A DNA stretch of 64,000 bases from Marinobacter sp. S0848L (GCF_023016065.1 NZ_JALKAQ010000002.1:1-64000); one strand, 5' to 3'; positions 1-8,814 are shown, numbered from the stretch's first letter. A program made the numbers and translations. The notes: generated from the letters alone by a model not told the origin.

Positions 1-45
1 GTCGGAAAAACGTGACTTCTTCATGCAGAATCTCCCTGCGTGTAG

Positions 46-390
46 CTTACGGAAAATTCTACTTTTAAACACCGCTGTTTTTCGGGGGGATTACCTCGCG
101 ATTACGCGATCAATGAAGGACTTTTTCATTGGCAATCTCAGAATGCCTCTCGGCCTGATAAAGGGTTGGGGAAACGCTATCTTCATCATCGCGAGACCAA
201 ACAGCGAATATTTCTGTTTGTAAGAGAACAAGTAAAAGACCAATATGGTCGAACTGAAGGTTACGTTAACTACGGTGAGGTTAGCTATTTGTCTCACACG
301 GGTTCTCAGCCCATGAGCATCACATGGAAGCTGCGCACACCTATGCCACATTTTATGTGGCAGCAGGCGGCAAAACTGGCAGTAGCATGA
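46..390 (+). pseudogene. C-terminal remnant of a DUF3427-type protein (frame broken)
   Basis: The frame is open from position 46 to the stop at 388-390. From about position 100 it reads DYAINEGLFHWQSQN, then a YLHHRETK...FLFVRE stretch and finally GSQPMSITWKLRTPMP. I know this order as the extreme C-terminus of DUF3427 domains, which sit behind DEAD/DEAH helicase and PLD-nuclease domains in bacterial defence-type proteins. Upstream in the same frame there are stops at 13-15 and 43-45, and no good homology is visible in the other two frames. Either the gene is frameshifted or only a fragment survives. The window edge prevents a decision. No promoter or start is proposed. Confidence 0.5.
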
Positions 391-432
391 TCGCCGTTCC
401 TTGTTATAAATGAAGTTAGTAAGTTGAGGTAT

Positions 433-1164
433 CTACTTATTCTGCGTTCGCGCCCGAAAACCCTCCAAAATCTCGTCCTTGATACCTTCGTCTTCAATTT
501 GCTTAAGAACCTCTGGCAGTATCTGCGCTAATTTCCAATGGCGCCGGTTCAAATAATGGTAAAGGTCAAAAGCCTCCAGCGCCTCTGTAATAATATGGAA
601 GTTTGCCAGCTCTTCGGGTTTTAGTGGTGAAAACTGGGCAACAAAGGTAAACAAAGCAACGTCCACCCGTTTCGATTCAAGCAGACTAAGCGCTTGTTCA
701 TTGCTATTGGCGTACACCGGCATCATACCCATGTTTTGGGCCGTCAATTCGGAGATGATAATGCCGCGGCGAACGGCTACGGCACGTGAGCGTTCCGGGG
801 GCAGGGCCAGTAAATGTTCGTCGTTTTTGCGAACAACCGCTTGTAAGGTGCCATGAAATAACGCGTGGTCAACGCGCACAAGATTCGGGAACAGTTCGGC
901 CACGCGTTTAATCCGGAATAGGTCGCCGTCTGCCAGCCCGGTATCGGCCATCATCAAGGCTCTGCGTGATGGTGTGATCAGTATTGAAACATCTACGCCT
1001 AATCGTTGATAGGCCTCTTTGAGTATTGCAGAACCTACGGCTGTTGTTGGCTCATCATAAATTGCTGTGATTTGGAGCCGATCGAACTGTTCGGCAATCG
1101 AGCCGGCAGGGGCGCATATAAATGCGGCCAGAATCCAAGCGTAATAGCTTTTGAAGGTGAGCAT
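433..1164 (-). CDS. Periplasmic solute-binding protein (PBP type 2 fold), paralogue 1
   Basis: The 243-residue product starts with a Sec signal peptide, with a hydrophobic core around residues 9-20 and a likely cut after Ala24. The remainder has the size and look of amino-acid-type extracellular solute-binding proteins (SBP_bac_3-like). Two stretches, TPSRRALMMAD and DGDLFRI, recur almost unchanged in the neighbouring gene upstream, so the pair arose by duplication. No ABC permease or ATPase gene lies nearby, so a transport partner cannot be named. The protein could equally be a sensor or orphan binding protein. The start ATG has only a weak ribosome binding site. The ligand is unknown. Confidence 0.75.
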   Translation of the reverse strand: MLTFKSYYAWILAAFICAPAGSIAEQFDRLQITAIYDEPTTAVGSAILKEAYQRLGVDVSILITPSRRALMMADTGLADGDLFRIKRVAELFPNLVRVDHALFHGTLQAVVRKNDEHLLALPPERSRAVAVRRGIIISELTAQNMGMMPVYANSNEQALSLLESKRVDVALFTFVAQFSPLKPEELANFHIITEALEAFDLYHYLNRRHWKLAQILPEVLKQIEDEGIKDEILEGFRARTQNK

Positions 1165-1228
1165 GGCTGCGTCACTTATTTAGCTCGATCGGCTGTCCCG
1201 GAAAGACAGATTGGGCTGGTCAGTAGGG

Positions 1229-2050
1229 CTACAAAAAGTATAGCAGGTGGTTTCGCAGCGATTGCGAGTTATTCGGTGCAGAATGAGCATTGGTGGTATC
1301 AGCTGAATACTCGTCGTACCATTTTTCTTGTTTGTTGCGGTAGTTGCTGAAAATTTTGGTTCTAGTACCGTTTGTTTCAATATCCTTGAGGATTTTGGGC
1401 AGCGCTTGGGCCAATCGTGCATGGCTTTGGTTGAGGTAGTGATAAAGCTTATAGGTTGCAACGGGTTTCGGAAGTACTTCAAATGCCTGCCAGCTCTCGA
1501 GTGCAAGTGGACCAAAACCTTCGATGTCGGATACTAAGGCCATATCTACCCGGCCAGATTCCAGCAGTGTGCGAGCTTGTTCGTAGCTGTTGGCCCGGAT
1601 GGGTTTCAGGCCCATGGCTTTAGCGGTTTTTTCGGCAATGATGACCCCCAGTCGAACCACGGCGGTTTTTGGTTTAGCGCTGGCGCGGTTTAACACGTCG
1701 GCATCACCCGGGCGAACGACCGCACGTAACTCGCCGTACAGTAAGGGGTAATCAACTCGAATAAGATTCGGGTAGTCGAAGGCTACTTGCGCGATACGGA
1801 ATAAATCGCCATCCAGTAATCCTTTGTCGGCCATCATCAGGGCACGGCGAGAAGGCGTGTCGAGGGTTTTCATGTTTACGCCCAAGCGCTGATAGGCGTG
1901 TTGCATGAGGTGTGCGGTTGCAGCGGTGATAGGCACATCGATGATGGCTGCGATACGGATATGTTCGGGGTGCTCGGTACTGTGGCTATTGGATGTGATG
2001 CACAGGGTCATCAGTATCCATGCGAGAACGTATTTTCTTCCGTGGATCAT
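1229..2050 (-). CDS. Periplasmic solute-binding protein (PBP type 2 fold), paralogue 2
   Basis: The 273-residue product has a signal peptide (hydrophobic residues about 8-20) and then the same fold as its downstream paralogue, with shared AYQRLGV, TPSRRALMMAD and DGDLFRI motifs. It is about 30 residues longer at the C-terminus, where a polar tail rich in Asn and Ser replaces the short end of paralogue 1. The start ATG at 2050 follows a strong GAGGGG ribosome binding site. The 64-bp gap to the downstream gene suggests one transcript. No transporter components are adjacent, so the substrate and partner remain unknown. Confidence 0.75.
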   Translation of the reverse strand: MIHGRKYVLAWILMTLCITSNSHSTEHPEHIRIAAIIDVPITAATAHLMQHAYQRLGVNMKTLDTPSRRALMMADKGLLDGDLFRIAQVAFDYPNLIRVDYPLLYGELRAVVRPGDADVLNRASAKPKTAVVRLGVIIAEKTAKAMGLKPIRANSYEQARTLLESGRVDMALVSDIEGFGPLALESWQAFEVLPKPVATYKLYHYLNQSHARLAQALPKILKDIETNGTRTKIFSNYRNKQEKWYDEYSADTTNAHSAPNNSQSLRNHLLYFL

Positions 2051-2166
2051 GGTGCCCCCTCGAGTCCTGTGAAGGGTCGACTTTACTGGTTTGCGTGGGT
2101 TAGCAATCAGGCTATTTATAATGTAGTGCGACTTCCCCTTTATTAAAAGGAAGCCGCCACAAACTT

Positions 2167-3351
2167 CTATCCTAGCGCTTGTGTCAGGTCTGCAATCAGG
2201 TCAGCAGTATCTTCCAGTCCAACCGACAGGCGCAGCATGCCATCGCCGATTCCGCGTTTGAGGCGCTCTTCGCGGCTGAGGCCGTGGTGGCTGGTGGCGC
2301 TGGGTTGGCTGACCAGGCTTTCAACGCCGCCGAGGCTGGTTGCAAGCAGAAACACTTTGAGGCTGTCGGCAACCCGCGCTGCCGCTGCTTGGCCGCCTTC
2401 CACTTCAATGCTGAGCATGCCGCCAAAGCCGGTCATTTGTTTGTTGGCCAAGTCATGGCCTTCGAATGATGGCAACCCCGGGTAGAACACGTGGGTCACT
2501 TTAGGGTGGGCTTCCATGGCCTGGGCCACAGCCATTGCATTTTCATTGTGCTGGCGGATTCTGACGGGCAGCGTGCGCAGGCTTCGTGAGAGCAGGGCGG
2601 CGGTTTCCGGAGCAATGAGCTGGCCCAGATTTTTGCGCCAGGTGCCTACCGGTTTTGCGAGCTCGGCAGAGGTCATCAGTGCACCCGCGGTAATGTCGCT
2701 GTGCCCGCCCAGGTATTTGCTGGCGCTGTGCAGTACCAAATCGGCACCAAGCCCCAGCGGTTTTTGATTGATCGGGCTGGCAAAAGTGTTGTCTACAGCA
2801 ACCAACGCACCGTGTTTGTGGGCGGTTTCAGCGATGGCATGAATATCCAGAATCGCCATATTGGGGTTGGCGGGTGTTTCGAAATACACCAGTTTTCCGG
2901 GCTGTTTCAGGTGATCGGCCAGCTGGTGCTGTTCTTCTCGAAACAGGAAGGTCACCGGAATGCCCAGAGCCTGGCACTGGTCGATTAAAAAAGCCTGAGT
3001 ACCGCCATAAAGGTCACCGACACAAACAATGCCGTTGCGCCCGTGGGTAAGTAAGGTTGCGGAGATTGCGGCCATGCCAGAGGCAAACGCAAGTGCAGCT
3101 TCAGCTTGTTCCAGTCCCGCTAAACCCTGTTCCAGCTCTTGAATGCTGGGGTTGGTGCCCCATCGCGTGTATAAGCAGCCTTCACGTCGGCCTTCAATCA
3201 TATCGAGCAAAGCAGCGGTGTTATTGAACCGGTAGGTCGTGGTGTTGTAAATCGGTGAGTAGGGACTGCCAAAGCTGTCCTGATGGCGCCGGTTGTGGAT
3301 GATGCGAGTGGCAGGGCCGTGTTGATCTGGCTTGCTGGCTGGATTGCTCAT
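2167..3351 (-). CDS. Trans-sulfuration PLP enzyme (cystathionine gamma-synthase/lyase family)
   Basis: The 394-residue protein belongs to the Cys/Met metabolism PLP enzyme family. The PLP lysine is Lys212 in the SASKYLGGH motif, and the N-terminal YTRWGTNPS segment that contributes to the neighbouring active site is present. Members catalyse gamma-replacement or gamma-elimination on homoserine esters or cystathionine in methionine/cysteine interconversion. Sequence alone does not separate cystathionine gamma-synthase from gamma-lyase or O-succinylhomoserine sulfhydrylase. I placed the start at 3351 because AGGA lies 6 bases upstream and the protein then begins MSNPASKP. An upstream in-frame start at 3510 would overlap the divergent selD and add 53 atypical residues. 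It is transcribed divergently from selD. Confidence 0.85.
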   Translation of the reverse strand: MSNPASKPDQHGPATRIIHNRRHQDSFGSPYSPIYNTTTYRFNNTAALLDMIEGRREGCLYTRWGTNPSIQELEQGLAGLEQAEAALAFASGMAAISATLLTHGRNGIVCVGDLYGGTQAFLIDQCQALGIPVTFLFREEQHQLADHLKQPGKLVYFETPANPNMAILDIHAIAETAHKHGALVAVDNTFASPINQKPLGLGADLVLHSASKYLGGHSDITAGALMTSAELAKPVGTWRKNLGQLIAPETAALLSRSLRTLPVRIRQHNENAMAVAQAMEAHPKVTHVFYPGLPSFEGHDLANKQMTGFGGMLSIEVEGGQAAAARVADSLKVFLLATSLGGVESLVSQPSATSHHGLSREERLKRGIGDGMLRLSVGLEDTADLIADLTQALG

Positions 3352-3460
3352 TGACGTTCCTATGTGGTGGCTGCAGAGTGTACTGAGCTGTAAACTTATG
3401 GGCTCTGGGTATACTAGCAAAAACCCAAGCACACTCCGTAACGCGTAGAAGGAAGAAACC

Positions 3461-4498
3461 TTGTCTATCAAATTGACCGAGTTCAGCCATGGTGCTGGCT
3501 GTGGCTGCAAGATTGCTCCAGACGTTCTTGACCGAATTCTTCACACGGACATGCCGGATTTTCATGACCCGAAATTGTTGGTAGGCAACGACAGCCGGGA
3601 CGATGCAGCGGTTGCAGATATCGGCAACGGTGTGGGCGTTATCAGTACCACAGATTTCTTCATGCCGGTGGTAGATGATCCGTTCGATTTCGGGCGTATT
3701 GCAGCGGCGAATGCGATCAGCGATGTGTATGCCATGGGCGGTAAGCCGGTGATGGCGATTGCGATTCTGGGGTGGCCGGTAAACGAGCTGGAACCGGAAG
3801 TTGCCGCCAAGGTGATTGATGGTGGTCGTGCGGTGTGTGCCGAGGCGGGCATTGCGTTGGCGGGTGGTCATAGTATTGATTCCCCGGAGCCAATCTTCGG
3901 GTTGGCGGTTACCGGTACGGTGAATGTCGAACGCATTATCCGCAACGATACCGCCAAAGCGGGTGATCTTCTGTATCTGACCAAGCCGTTGGGTGTGGGT
4001 ATTCTGACCAGTGCGTCGAAGAAGGGTAAGGTGTCGCCTGACGATTTGACGGTTGCAGTTGAAAACATGTCTACCCTGAACAAGGTGGGTGAGGTGTTCT
4101 CCCAGATCGAAGGCGTCAGTGCCATGACTGATGTCACCGGTTTCGGGCTAGCGGGTCACTTGCTGGAGATTTGCCGCGGTAGTGGCGTGAAGGCCGCGGT
4201 TAGCCGTAAAGCTATTCCGACATTGCCGAACTTGCAGCCTTACATTGATGCCGATTGCATTCCGGGTGGTACGCACCGTAATGCGGCGGCGTTCGGCAAG
4301 GCTATTTCCGGTATGACCGAGGCAGACAAGCTGTTGTTCTGTGATCCGCAAACCAGCGGCGGATTGATGGTGAGTGTGGCGGAAAGTAGTCGCGAAGCAT
4401 TCGAAGCAGCAGCCCGTGAGCAAGGCTTGGAGCTTCAGCCGATGGGGCGTTTGGAAGCGGCGGGATCTGAAGAGAGTCTGGTGTTCATCGAAGACTGA
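3461..4498 (+). CDS. selD: Selenide, water dikinase (selenophosphate synthetase)
   Basis: SelD makes selenophosphate from selenide and ATP, the selenium donor for selenocysteine and 2-selenouridine tRNA. The 345-residue product closely matches the Escherichia coli enzyme as I remember it. It has the N-terminal GAGCGCK loop with catalytic Cys14 and Lys17 (equivalent to E. coli Cys17 and Lys20), the [10 protein letters not shown] segment and ISTTDFFMP. The active-site residue is cysteine and not selenocysteine. The start is TTG at 3461 behind a GAAGGA ribosome binding site. No selA, selB or mnmH is in the window, so the selenium-using partner must be elsewhere. A strong terminator follows. Confidence 0.95.
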   Translation: MSIKLTEFSHGAGCGCKIAPDVLDRILHTDMPDFHDPKLLVGNDSRDDAAVADIGNGVGVISTTDFFMPVVDDPFDFGRIAAANAISDVYAMGGKPVMAIAILGWPVNELEPEVAAKVIDGGRAVCAEAGIALAGGHSIDSPEPIFGLAVTGTVNVERIIRNDTAKAGDLLYLTKPLGVGILTSASKKGKVSPDDLTVAVENMSTLNKVGEVFSQIEGVSAMTDVTGFGLAGHLLEICRGSGVKAAVSRKAIPTLPNLQPYIDADCIPGGTHRNAAAFGKAISGMTEADKLLFCDPQTSGGLMVSVAESSREAFEAAAREQGLELQPMGRLEAAGSEESLVFIED

Positions 4499-4508
4499 AT
4501 GCCGCATT

Positions 4509-4547
4509 AAAAAGCCGCGCCGGGTTTGAGCCTGACGCGGCTTTTTT
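4509..4547. terminator. Bidirectional intrinsic terminator between selD and rnk
   Basis: An 11-bp perfect stem (AAAAAGCCGCG with CGCGGCTTTTT) and a 16-base loop lie between the two convergent genes. T-runs lie on both sides, so the structure can serve both strands. Confidence 0.9.
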
Positions 4548-4551
4548 GTGA

Positions 4552-4938
4552 TTATGCGCTGCGGGTGACGCTAACCACCTTCAGGTGAATCGGTTTGCGA
4601 CCCGCCATGGGCCATTCGATGCTGTCGCCAATACTCAAGCCCAGCATGGCAGCACCGGCCGGAGCAAGAATGGAGACGTTGTTTTCGCTTTCACCCACTT
4701 CGTGCGGGTACACCAGCCTCATCTCGTGCTCTTTATTGGCGTCTTCGTCCACGAAGCGGATAATCGAGTTCATGGTAACCACGCCTTCCGGCATTTCGCT
4801 CAGAGGCTTTAAGTCTGCGCGGCTAAGTTCGTCTTCCAGGCCGTCTATCACAACGGACTGCCCAGCCATGCGCTCAATCAGTGTGCTCAAGCGGTTGTAA
4901 TCTTCTTCTGCTACTACGATTGAAGGTAATTCAGCCAT
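4552..4938 (-). CDS. rnk: Nucleoside diphosphate kinase regulator, GreA/GreB-like
   Basis: The 128-residue protein matches the Rnk family: a short N-terminal coiled-coil and a C-terminal FKBP-like domain shared with GreA/GreB. VTMNS near the middle and the closing LAPAGAAMLGLSIGDSIEW stretch are the family hallmarks. Rnk binds RNA polymerase in the secondary channel and affects nucleoside diphosphate kinase levels in E. coli and Pseudomonas. Its coiled-coil is too short for transcript cleavage. The start ATG at 4938 has AGGAG 6 bases upstream. The gene stands alone, convergent with selD, and a 10-bp inverted repeat lies in its upstream region. Confidence 0.9.
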   Translation of the reverse strand: MAELPSIVVAEEDYNRLSTLIERMAGQSVVIDGLEDELSRADLKPLSEMPEGVVTMNSIIRFVDEDANKEHEMRLVYPHEVGESENNVSILAPAGAAMLGLSIGDSIEWPMAGRKPIHLKVVSVTRSA

Positions 4939-4982
4939 AGGAATCTCCTGAAAAGTCTTTTTAAAAACAAGTGTGGTTTAAG

Positions 4983-5018
4983 CGCTGAATCCGGAGGGAA
5001 GTGAGTGTGGATTCAGCG
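4983..5018. repeat. Perfect 10-bp inverted repeat upstream of rnk
   Basis: CGCTGAATCC at 4983-4992 and GGATTCAGCG at 5009-5018 are exact reverse complements around a 16-base spacer. The repeat lies about 45 bases upstream of the rnk start on the opposite side from the divergent AEC transporter gene. It could be a leader hairpin, an operator or a weak terminator without a T-run. Confidence 0.7.
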
Positions 5019-5197
5019 AAATCAGAGGCGTACAACAGCCCTGCCGGTGTTCTCGAAGGAAGACCGCAGTGCGATGATTGGTGTTTGAATGCCGTAAATC
5101 GTGGTGTTCACGTTGTTCACATTACGCCGTTTTGGAAAGCAGTACCCTGAATCTAACCCTCGGGGGACAAAATGGCAACGGTTATAAGGTCTATAGC

Positions 5198-6112
5198 ATG
5201 CAGGTAGTTGTTCAGGCGCTGGTGCCGGTGTTTGTTTTGATCATGTTGGGGCATGTACTCAGGCGGATTAATTTCCCCGGCGGGGACTTCTGGCCCCAAG
5301 CTGAGCGCTTCACCTACTACATTCTTTTCCCGGCTATGCTGGTGTTTAAATTGGGGCAGGCACGGCTTCCCGTGTCGGCCTACGCAGATACCGCAATGCT
5401 GATCGTTGCCATGCTGCTGGTTATGACCCTGGCGTTGGTTGTGGTGCAGTTGTTCTGGCGATGGAGTGGGCCGGTCTTCTCGTCTGTTTATCAGGGGGCG
5501 ATTCGCTTTAACTCCTACGTGGGGCTGGCCGCTGGCGGAATGCTGTTGGGCGACGACGGGTTGTCTCTTACCGCCATCGCCGTTGCCATCATGGTGCCGT
5601 TGCTGAACCTGTTATGCATTCTTATGTTTTCTCTGGTGGCCGGCCAAGACAAAGTCAGCGTGAAGCAGGTCTTGCGCGCAATTGTTACCAATCCACTGAT
5701 TGTGGGTTCGGTGTTGGGGGTGTTGTGGAGCTTCTTCGAAATTGGTTTTCATCCACTGCTGGCGGGCACGCTGGAGCCGCTAAGTAATCTGGCCTTGCCC
5801 ATGGGCTTGATGACGGTTGGTGCCGGTTTGCAGCTGAGCGCGTTGCGTGGTGCGTCTGCACCGTTTTTGGTGTCGTCCGCTTTGAAACTGCTTGTGTTTC
5901 CGATGATGGCGGTTGGATTGGCCTGGATGTTGGGACTGAGCGGATTGCTGGTGCAAGTGGCGGTGCTGCTCGCCACTCTTCCGACCGCCACTTCTGCCTA
6001 TATTCTGGCGCGCCAACTGGGTGGTGATGCACCCTTGATGGCGGGAATTATCAGCGGGCAGACGTTGCTGGCGATGGTGTCTATCCCGCTGATGCTCAGC
6101 TTACTTTGGTAG
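5198..6112 (+). CDS. AEC (auxin efflux carrier) family transporter
   Basis: The 304-residue, very hydrophobic protein has about ten membrane segments and is the usual size for bacterial AEC permeases (YfdV/MdcF-like), which move organic acids or related anions. It opens MQVVVQALVPVFVLIMLGH, with hydrophobic helices throughout, and polar breaks near the middle separate two five-helix halves. I chose the ATG at 5198 because AAGG lies about 9 bases upstream and family members begin here. A start 120 bases earlier would add a non-hydrophobic Cys-rich tail. The last 12 bases overlap the convergent znuA. The substrate is unknown. Confidence 0.8.
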   Translation: MQVVVQALVPVFVLIMLGHVLRRINFPGGDFWPQAERFTYYILFPAMLVFKLGQARLPVSAYADTAMLIVAMLLVMTLALVVVQLFWRWSGPVFSSVYQGAIRFNSYVGLAAGGMLLGDDGLSLTAIAVAIMVPLLNLLCILMFSLVAGQDKVSVKQVLRAIVTNPLIVGSVLGVLWSFFEIGFHPLLAGTLEPLSNLALPMGLMTVGAGLQLSALRGASAPFLVSSALKLLVFPMMAVGLAWMLGLSGLLVQVAVLLATLPTATSAYILARQLGGDAPLMAGIISGQTLLAMVSIPLMLSLLW

Positions 6113-6994
6113 GCATTCGAGTACCGCGTCAGCAATGGATTGCTGAAATTCGATGTAGCCATTGGCGGTTGATGCAATGTCAGTCGCCAATGGGTCCCAG
6201 GTGCTGACGGTTACGTTCAGGCCTTCCGTGATAGAGCGCCACCACTGGCGGTTAAATTGTGGTTCTGTCAGCAGGCAGGGTTGGTTGGATGCGCGCAGTT
6301 TATTTTGCACGTCTGCAATGTGCCGGGCTCCGGGCGACAGTTCCGGGTTGAGAGTGAGTACGCCGGCCAGATCGAGGTCATAGTGTTCGGAAAACCGCTC
6401 CAGCGCGCTGTGGTAAGCGAATAGACTGGTGCCATCGAGTTGGCCCAAACTTGCTTTGATGCGTTGTTCGGTCGCGTTAAGACGTTGTTCAAAGCGTTCC
6501 AAATTGGCATCCAGTTCCGCGGTGTTGATGCCGTCGAGCGTGCTGAGCTTGGCGTGAACGGTCCTTGCCATATCGAGCGCCATGCGCGGATCGACCCATA
6601 GGTGCGGATCTTCACCTTCACCGTGATTGTGATGGTGGTGATCATGCTCATGGTGCGCTTCCGTTTCTTCTGAGCTGGCCTCCGTGAAGGCTACCACTTT
6701 GCCCGCGAACTCCTCGCCACCAAGCAGACGGTTTAAGAAAGTTTCCATGTCTGGCCCCACCCGGAAAATTGCATCGGCTTGTTCCAGTGCCCGGCGCTGC
6801 GACGGCTTCATGCTGTAATTGTGTGGGCTGGAGCCGGGAGGCACGATGGTAGATACGTTCATGTCATCCCCGGCAATCGCTTTGACGACAAGTTCAATGG
6901 GTTTTATGGAGGTGACAATGTTGGTGGCGGATACCGGGGTGGTGGAAACCAAGGCGGCCAAGCCCAGGGCAAGGGTGGTTTTGCTGAAACTCAT
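6101..6994 (-). CDS. znuA: Zinc ABC transporter periplasmic binding protein
   Basis: ZnuA delivers zinc to the ZnuBC membrane importer. The 297-residue product has a signal peptide (cut near Ala23) and the cluster A-I binding-protein fold. His58 in SSPHNY is one expected zinc ligand, His131 in PHLWVDP another, with a third near FAYHSALERF. Between the first two ligands lies the His/Asp/Glu-rich loop typical of ZnuA, residues about 114-124, including DHHHHNH. The start at 6994 has AGGA 8 bases upstream. A Zur box overlaps its promoter. znuB, znuC and zur are not beside it, so this is a split system or an extra binding protein. Confidence 0.93.
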   Translation of the reverse strand: MSFSKTTLALGLAALVSTTPVSATNIVTSIKPIELVVKAIAGDDMNVSTIVPPGSSPHNYSMKPSQRRALEQADAIFRVGPDMETFLNRLLGGEEFAGKVVAFTEASSEETEAHHEHDHHHHNHGEGEDPHLWVDPRMALDMARTVHAKLSTLDGINTAELDANLERFEQRLNATEQRIKASLGQLDGTSLFAYHSALERFSEHYDLDLAGVLTLNPELSPGARHIADVQNKLRASNQPCLLTEPQFNRQWWRSITEGLNVTVSTWDPLATDIASTANGYIEFQQSIADAVLECLPK

Positions 6995-7013
6995 GGTAGG
7001 ATCCTGGAATTCG

Positions 7014-7040
7014 GTTGATACGTTATAATATAACATCAAC
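7014..7040. promoter_or_regulatory. Zur operator upstream of znuA
   Basis: The core GTTATAATATAAC at 7022-7034 is the classic Zur box palindrome, flanked by GTTGAT on the left and ATCAAC on the right. It covers the -10 element of the predicted znuA promoter, so zinc-loaded Zur would block transcription directly. It is 20 bases upstream of the znuA start and about 93 bases from gltX, so gltX is unlikely to be affected. Confidence 0.9.
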
Positions 7041-7055
7041 TAGGAGGTTCGTAAA
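7027..7055 (-). promoter_or_regulatory. Predicted znuA promoter
   Basis: On the minus strand there is a -35 TTTACG (7050-7055), a 17-base spacer and a -10 TATATT (7027-7032). The -10 lies inside the Zur palindrome. The predicted transcript has a leader of about 25 bases. Confidence 0.6.
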
Positions 7056-7133
7056 ACCGAATCATGCGAAACCGGGGCAGGCCCGTTATAATGCCTAACT
7101 TATTTATCGGCCACTTATTTTCAGGATGGTTTC

Positions 7134-8615
7134 ATGACAGTACGTACTCGAATTGCTCCGTCGCCCACGGGTGACCCTCACGTTGGTACCGCCTACGTGG
7201 CCTTGTTCAACCTGTGCTTTGCGCGCCAGCACGGTGGCCAGTTTATTTTGCGGATTGAAGATACCGATCAGGTGCGCAGTACGGCTGAATCTGAACAGGA
7301 CATTCTCAAGGCTCTGCGCTGGTTGGGCCTGAATTGGGATGAAGGTCCCGATGTGGGCGGCCCTCACGGCCCCTATCGTCAGTCTGAGCGTAAGCACATG
7401 TACGCCCAGTACGCTGAAGATCTGGTTACCGCAGGTCATGCTTTTTACTGCTTCCGTACTCCGGAAGAATTGGACGCTATTCGTGAAGAACGTAAAGCGA
7501 ACGGCCAGAACCCGGGGATCAAGGGTGATCTTGAGCTGCCTCAGGAAGAAGTTAAGCGTCGTCTGGACGCGGGTGAGTCCTATGTGATTCGTATGAAGGT
7601 GCCTGATGAAGGTGTGTGCGAAATTCAGGACATGCTCCGGGGCACCATCGAGATTGACTGGGCGCAGGTGGATTGCCAGATTCTGTTGAAGTCGGATGGT
7701 ATGCCTACGTATCACTTAGCCAACGTGGTGGATGACCATCTGATGGAAATCACCCACGTACTTCGGGGTGAAGAGTGGATCAACTCTGCGCCTAAGCACA
7801 AATTGCTGTACGAGTACTTTGGCTGGGATATGCCGGAGCTGTGCCACTTGCCGCTGCTGCGTAACCCGGACAAGAGCAAGCTGTCCAAGCGCAAGAACCC
7901 CACCAGCATCAACTTCTATGAGCGCATGGGCTTCATGCCGGAAGCGGTGACCAACTACCTGGGCCGTATGGGTTGGTCCATGCCGGACGAGCGAGAGAAG
8001 TTTTCTCTGGACGAGATGATTGAAAACTTCGATATCCAGCGTGTGTCGCTGGGTGGACCGGTATTTGATGTTGAGAAGTTGCGTTGGTTGAACGGCCAGT
8101 GGGTTCGTGACGACCTGAGCGACGATCAGTTTATGGCCCGCCTGCGCGACTGGTGGTTCAACGAAGATGCGCTCAAGGCTCTGGTGCCGCACATCAAGGG
8201 CAGGGCAGAGGTGTTTTCGGATGTCGCCCCGATGGCTCAGTTCATGTTCAGCGGTATGCTGGACTTGAAGCCGGAAGACTTCGAGCATAAGAAGCTGGAA
8301 GAAGCGCAGGTGAAGCGTGTGTTGCAGTTTACCCTCTGGCGTTTGGAAGCTCAGCGCCATTGGAGCAAGGACACGATCTTTGCCGACATCAAAGCGCTGG
8401 TGAAGGCGATGGATTTGAAGATGGGGGATTTTATGTTCCCAATTTTCGTCGCGATTGCCGGAACACCGAATTCCTGGTCGGTGATGGATTCAATGGCGGT
8501 ATTGGGTCCGGACATGACTCGCGCTCGTTTGCGCAGTGCGTTGGATGTTTTAGGTGGTTTTTCCAAGAAAGAAACCAAGAAAGTCGAGAAAGAATACGCC
8601 GCTTTGGACGTTTGA
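7134..8615 (+). CDS. gltX: Glutamate--tRNA ligase
   Basis: GluRS charges tRNA-Glu with glutamate. The 493-residue, full-length product carries the class I signature [10 protein letters not shown] near residues 8-17 (HIGH equivalent) and KLSKRK near residue 250 (KMSKS equivalent). The anticodon-binding helical domain occupies the C-terminal third. The start ATG at 7134 has AGGA 7 bases upstream, and a TATAAT at 7087-7092 is a candidate -10. It is followed within about 200 bases by a tRNA-Ala/tRNA-Glu pair that includes one of its own substrates. Confidence 0.97.
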   Translation: MTVRTRIAPSPTGDPHVGTAYVALFNLCFARQHGGQFILRIEDTDQVRSTAESEQDILKALRWLGLNWDEGPDVGGPHGPYRQSERKHMYAQYAEDLVTAGHAFYCFRTPEELDAIREERKANGQNPGIKGDLELPQEEVKRRLDAGESYVIRMKVPDEGVCEIQDMLRGTIEIDWAQVDCQILLKSDGMPTYHLANVVDDHLMEITHVLRGEEWINSAPKHKLLYEYFGWDMPELCHLPLLRNPDKSKLSKRKNPTSINFYERMGFMPEAVTNYLGRMGWSMPDEREKFSLDEMIENFDIQRVSLGGPVFDVEKLRWLNGQWVRDDLSDDQFMARLRDWWFNEDALKALVPHIKGRAEVFSDVAPMAQFMFSGMLDLKPEDFEHKKLEEAQVKRVLQFTLWRLEAQRHWSKDTIFADIKALVKAMDLKMGDFMFPIFVAIAGTPNSWSVMDSMAVLGPDMTRARLRSALDVLGGFSKKETKKVEKEYAALDV

Positions 8616-8689
8616 TAAGCGGTTTGTTTGTTAATTGAACGATGGCGACAAGGAAGTCGAAAAAACTTTAAAAAAAGAGGATTTGGGTG

Positions 8690-8718
8690 TTGACGGCCTA
8701 GGGGCGGATCCTTAATAT
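8690..8718 (+). promoter_or_regulatory. Promoter of the tRNA-Ala/tRNA-Glu pair
   Basis: TTGACG at 8690-8695, a 17-base spacer and TAATAT at 8713-8718 end 13 bases before tRNA-Ala. A G/C-containing discriminator follows, as in stringently controlled stable-RNA promoters. The same -35 and -10 sequences with the same spacing recur before the tRNA-Pro cluster. Confidence 0.8.
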
Positions 8719-8731
8719 ACGCATCCGTTGA

Positions 8732-8807
8732 GGGGCCATAGCTCAGCTGGGAGAGCGCAACACTGGCAGTGTTGAGGTCGGCGGTTCGATCCCGCCTGGC
8801 TCCACCA
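8732..8807 (+). tRNA. tRNA-Ala (GGC)
   Basis: This is a 76-base cloverleaf. The acceptor GGGGCCA pairs with TGGCTCC (one G-U), the anticodon stem is CAACA/TGTTG with loop CTGGCAG giving anticodon GGC, the T-loop is TTCGATC, and CCA is encoded. Confidence 0.97.
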
Positions 8808-8814
8808 ATTTCTA

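Noticed and set aside
91-351. An 86-codon minus-strand frame at the left edge
   Set aside because: The opposite strand reads a recognisable DUF3427 C-terminus over the same bases.
1180-1515. A 111-codon frame overlapping the second solute-binding protein gene
   Set aside because: It overlaps the end of a gene with a clear paralogue in another frame and lacks a ribosome binding site.
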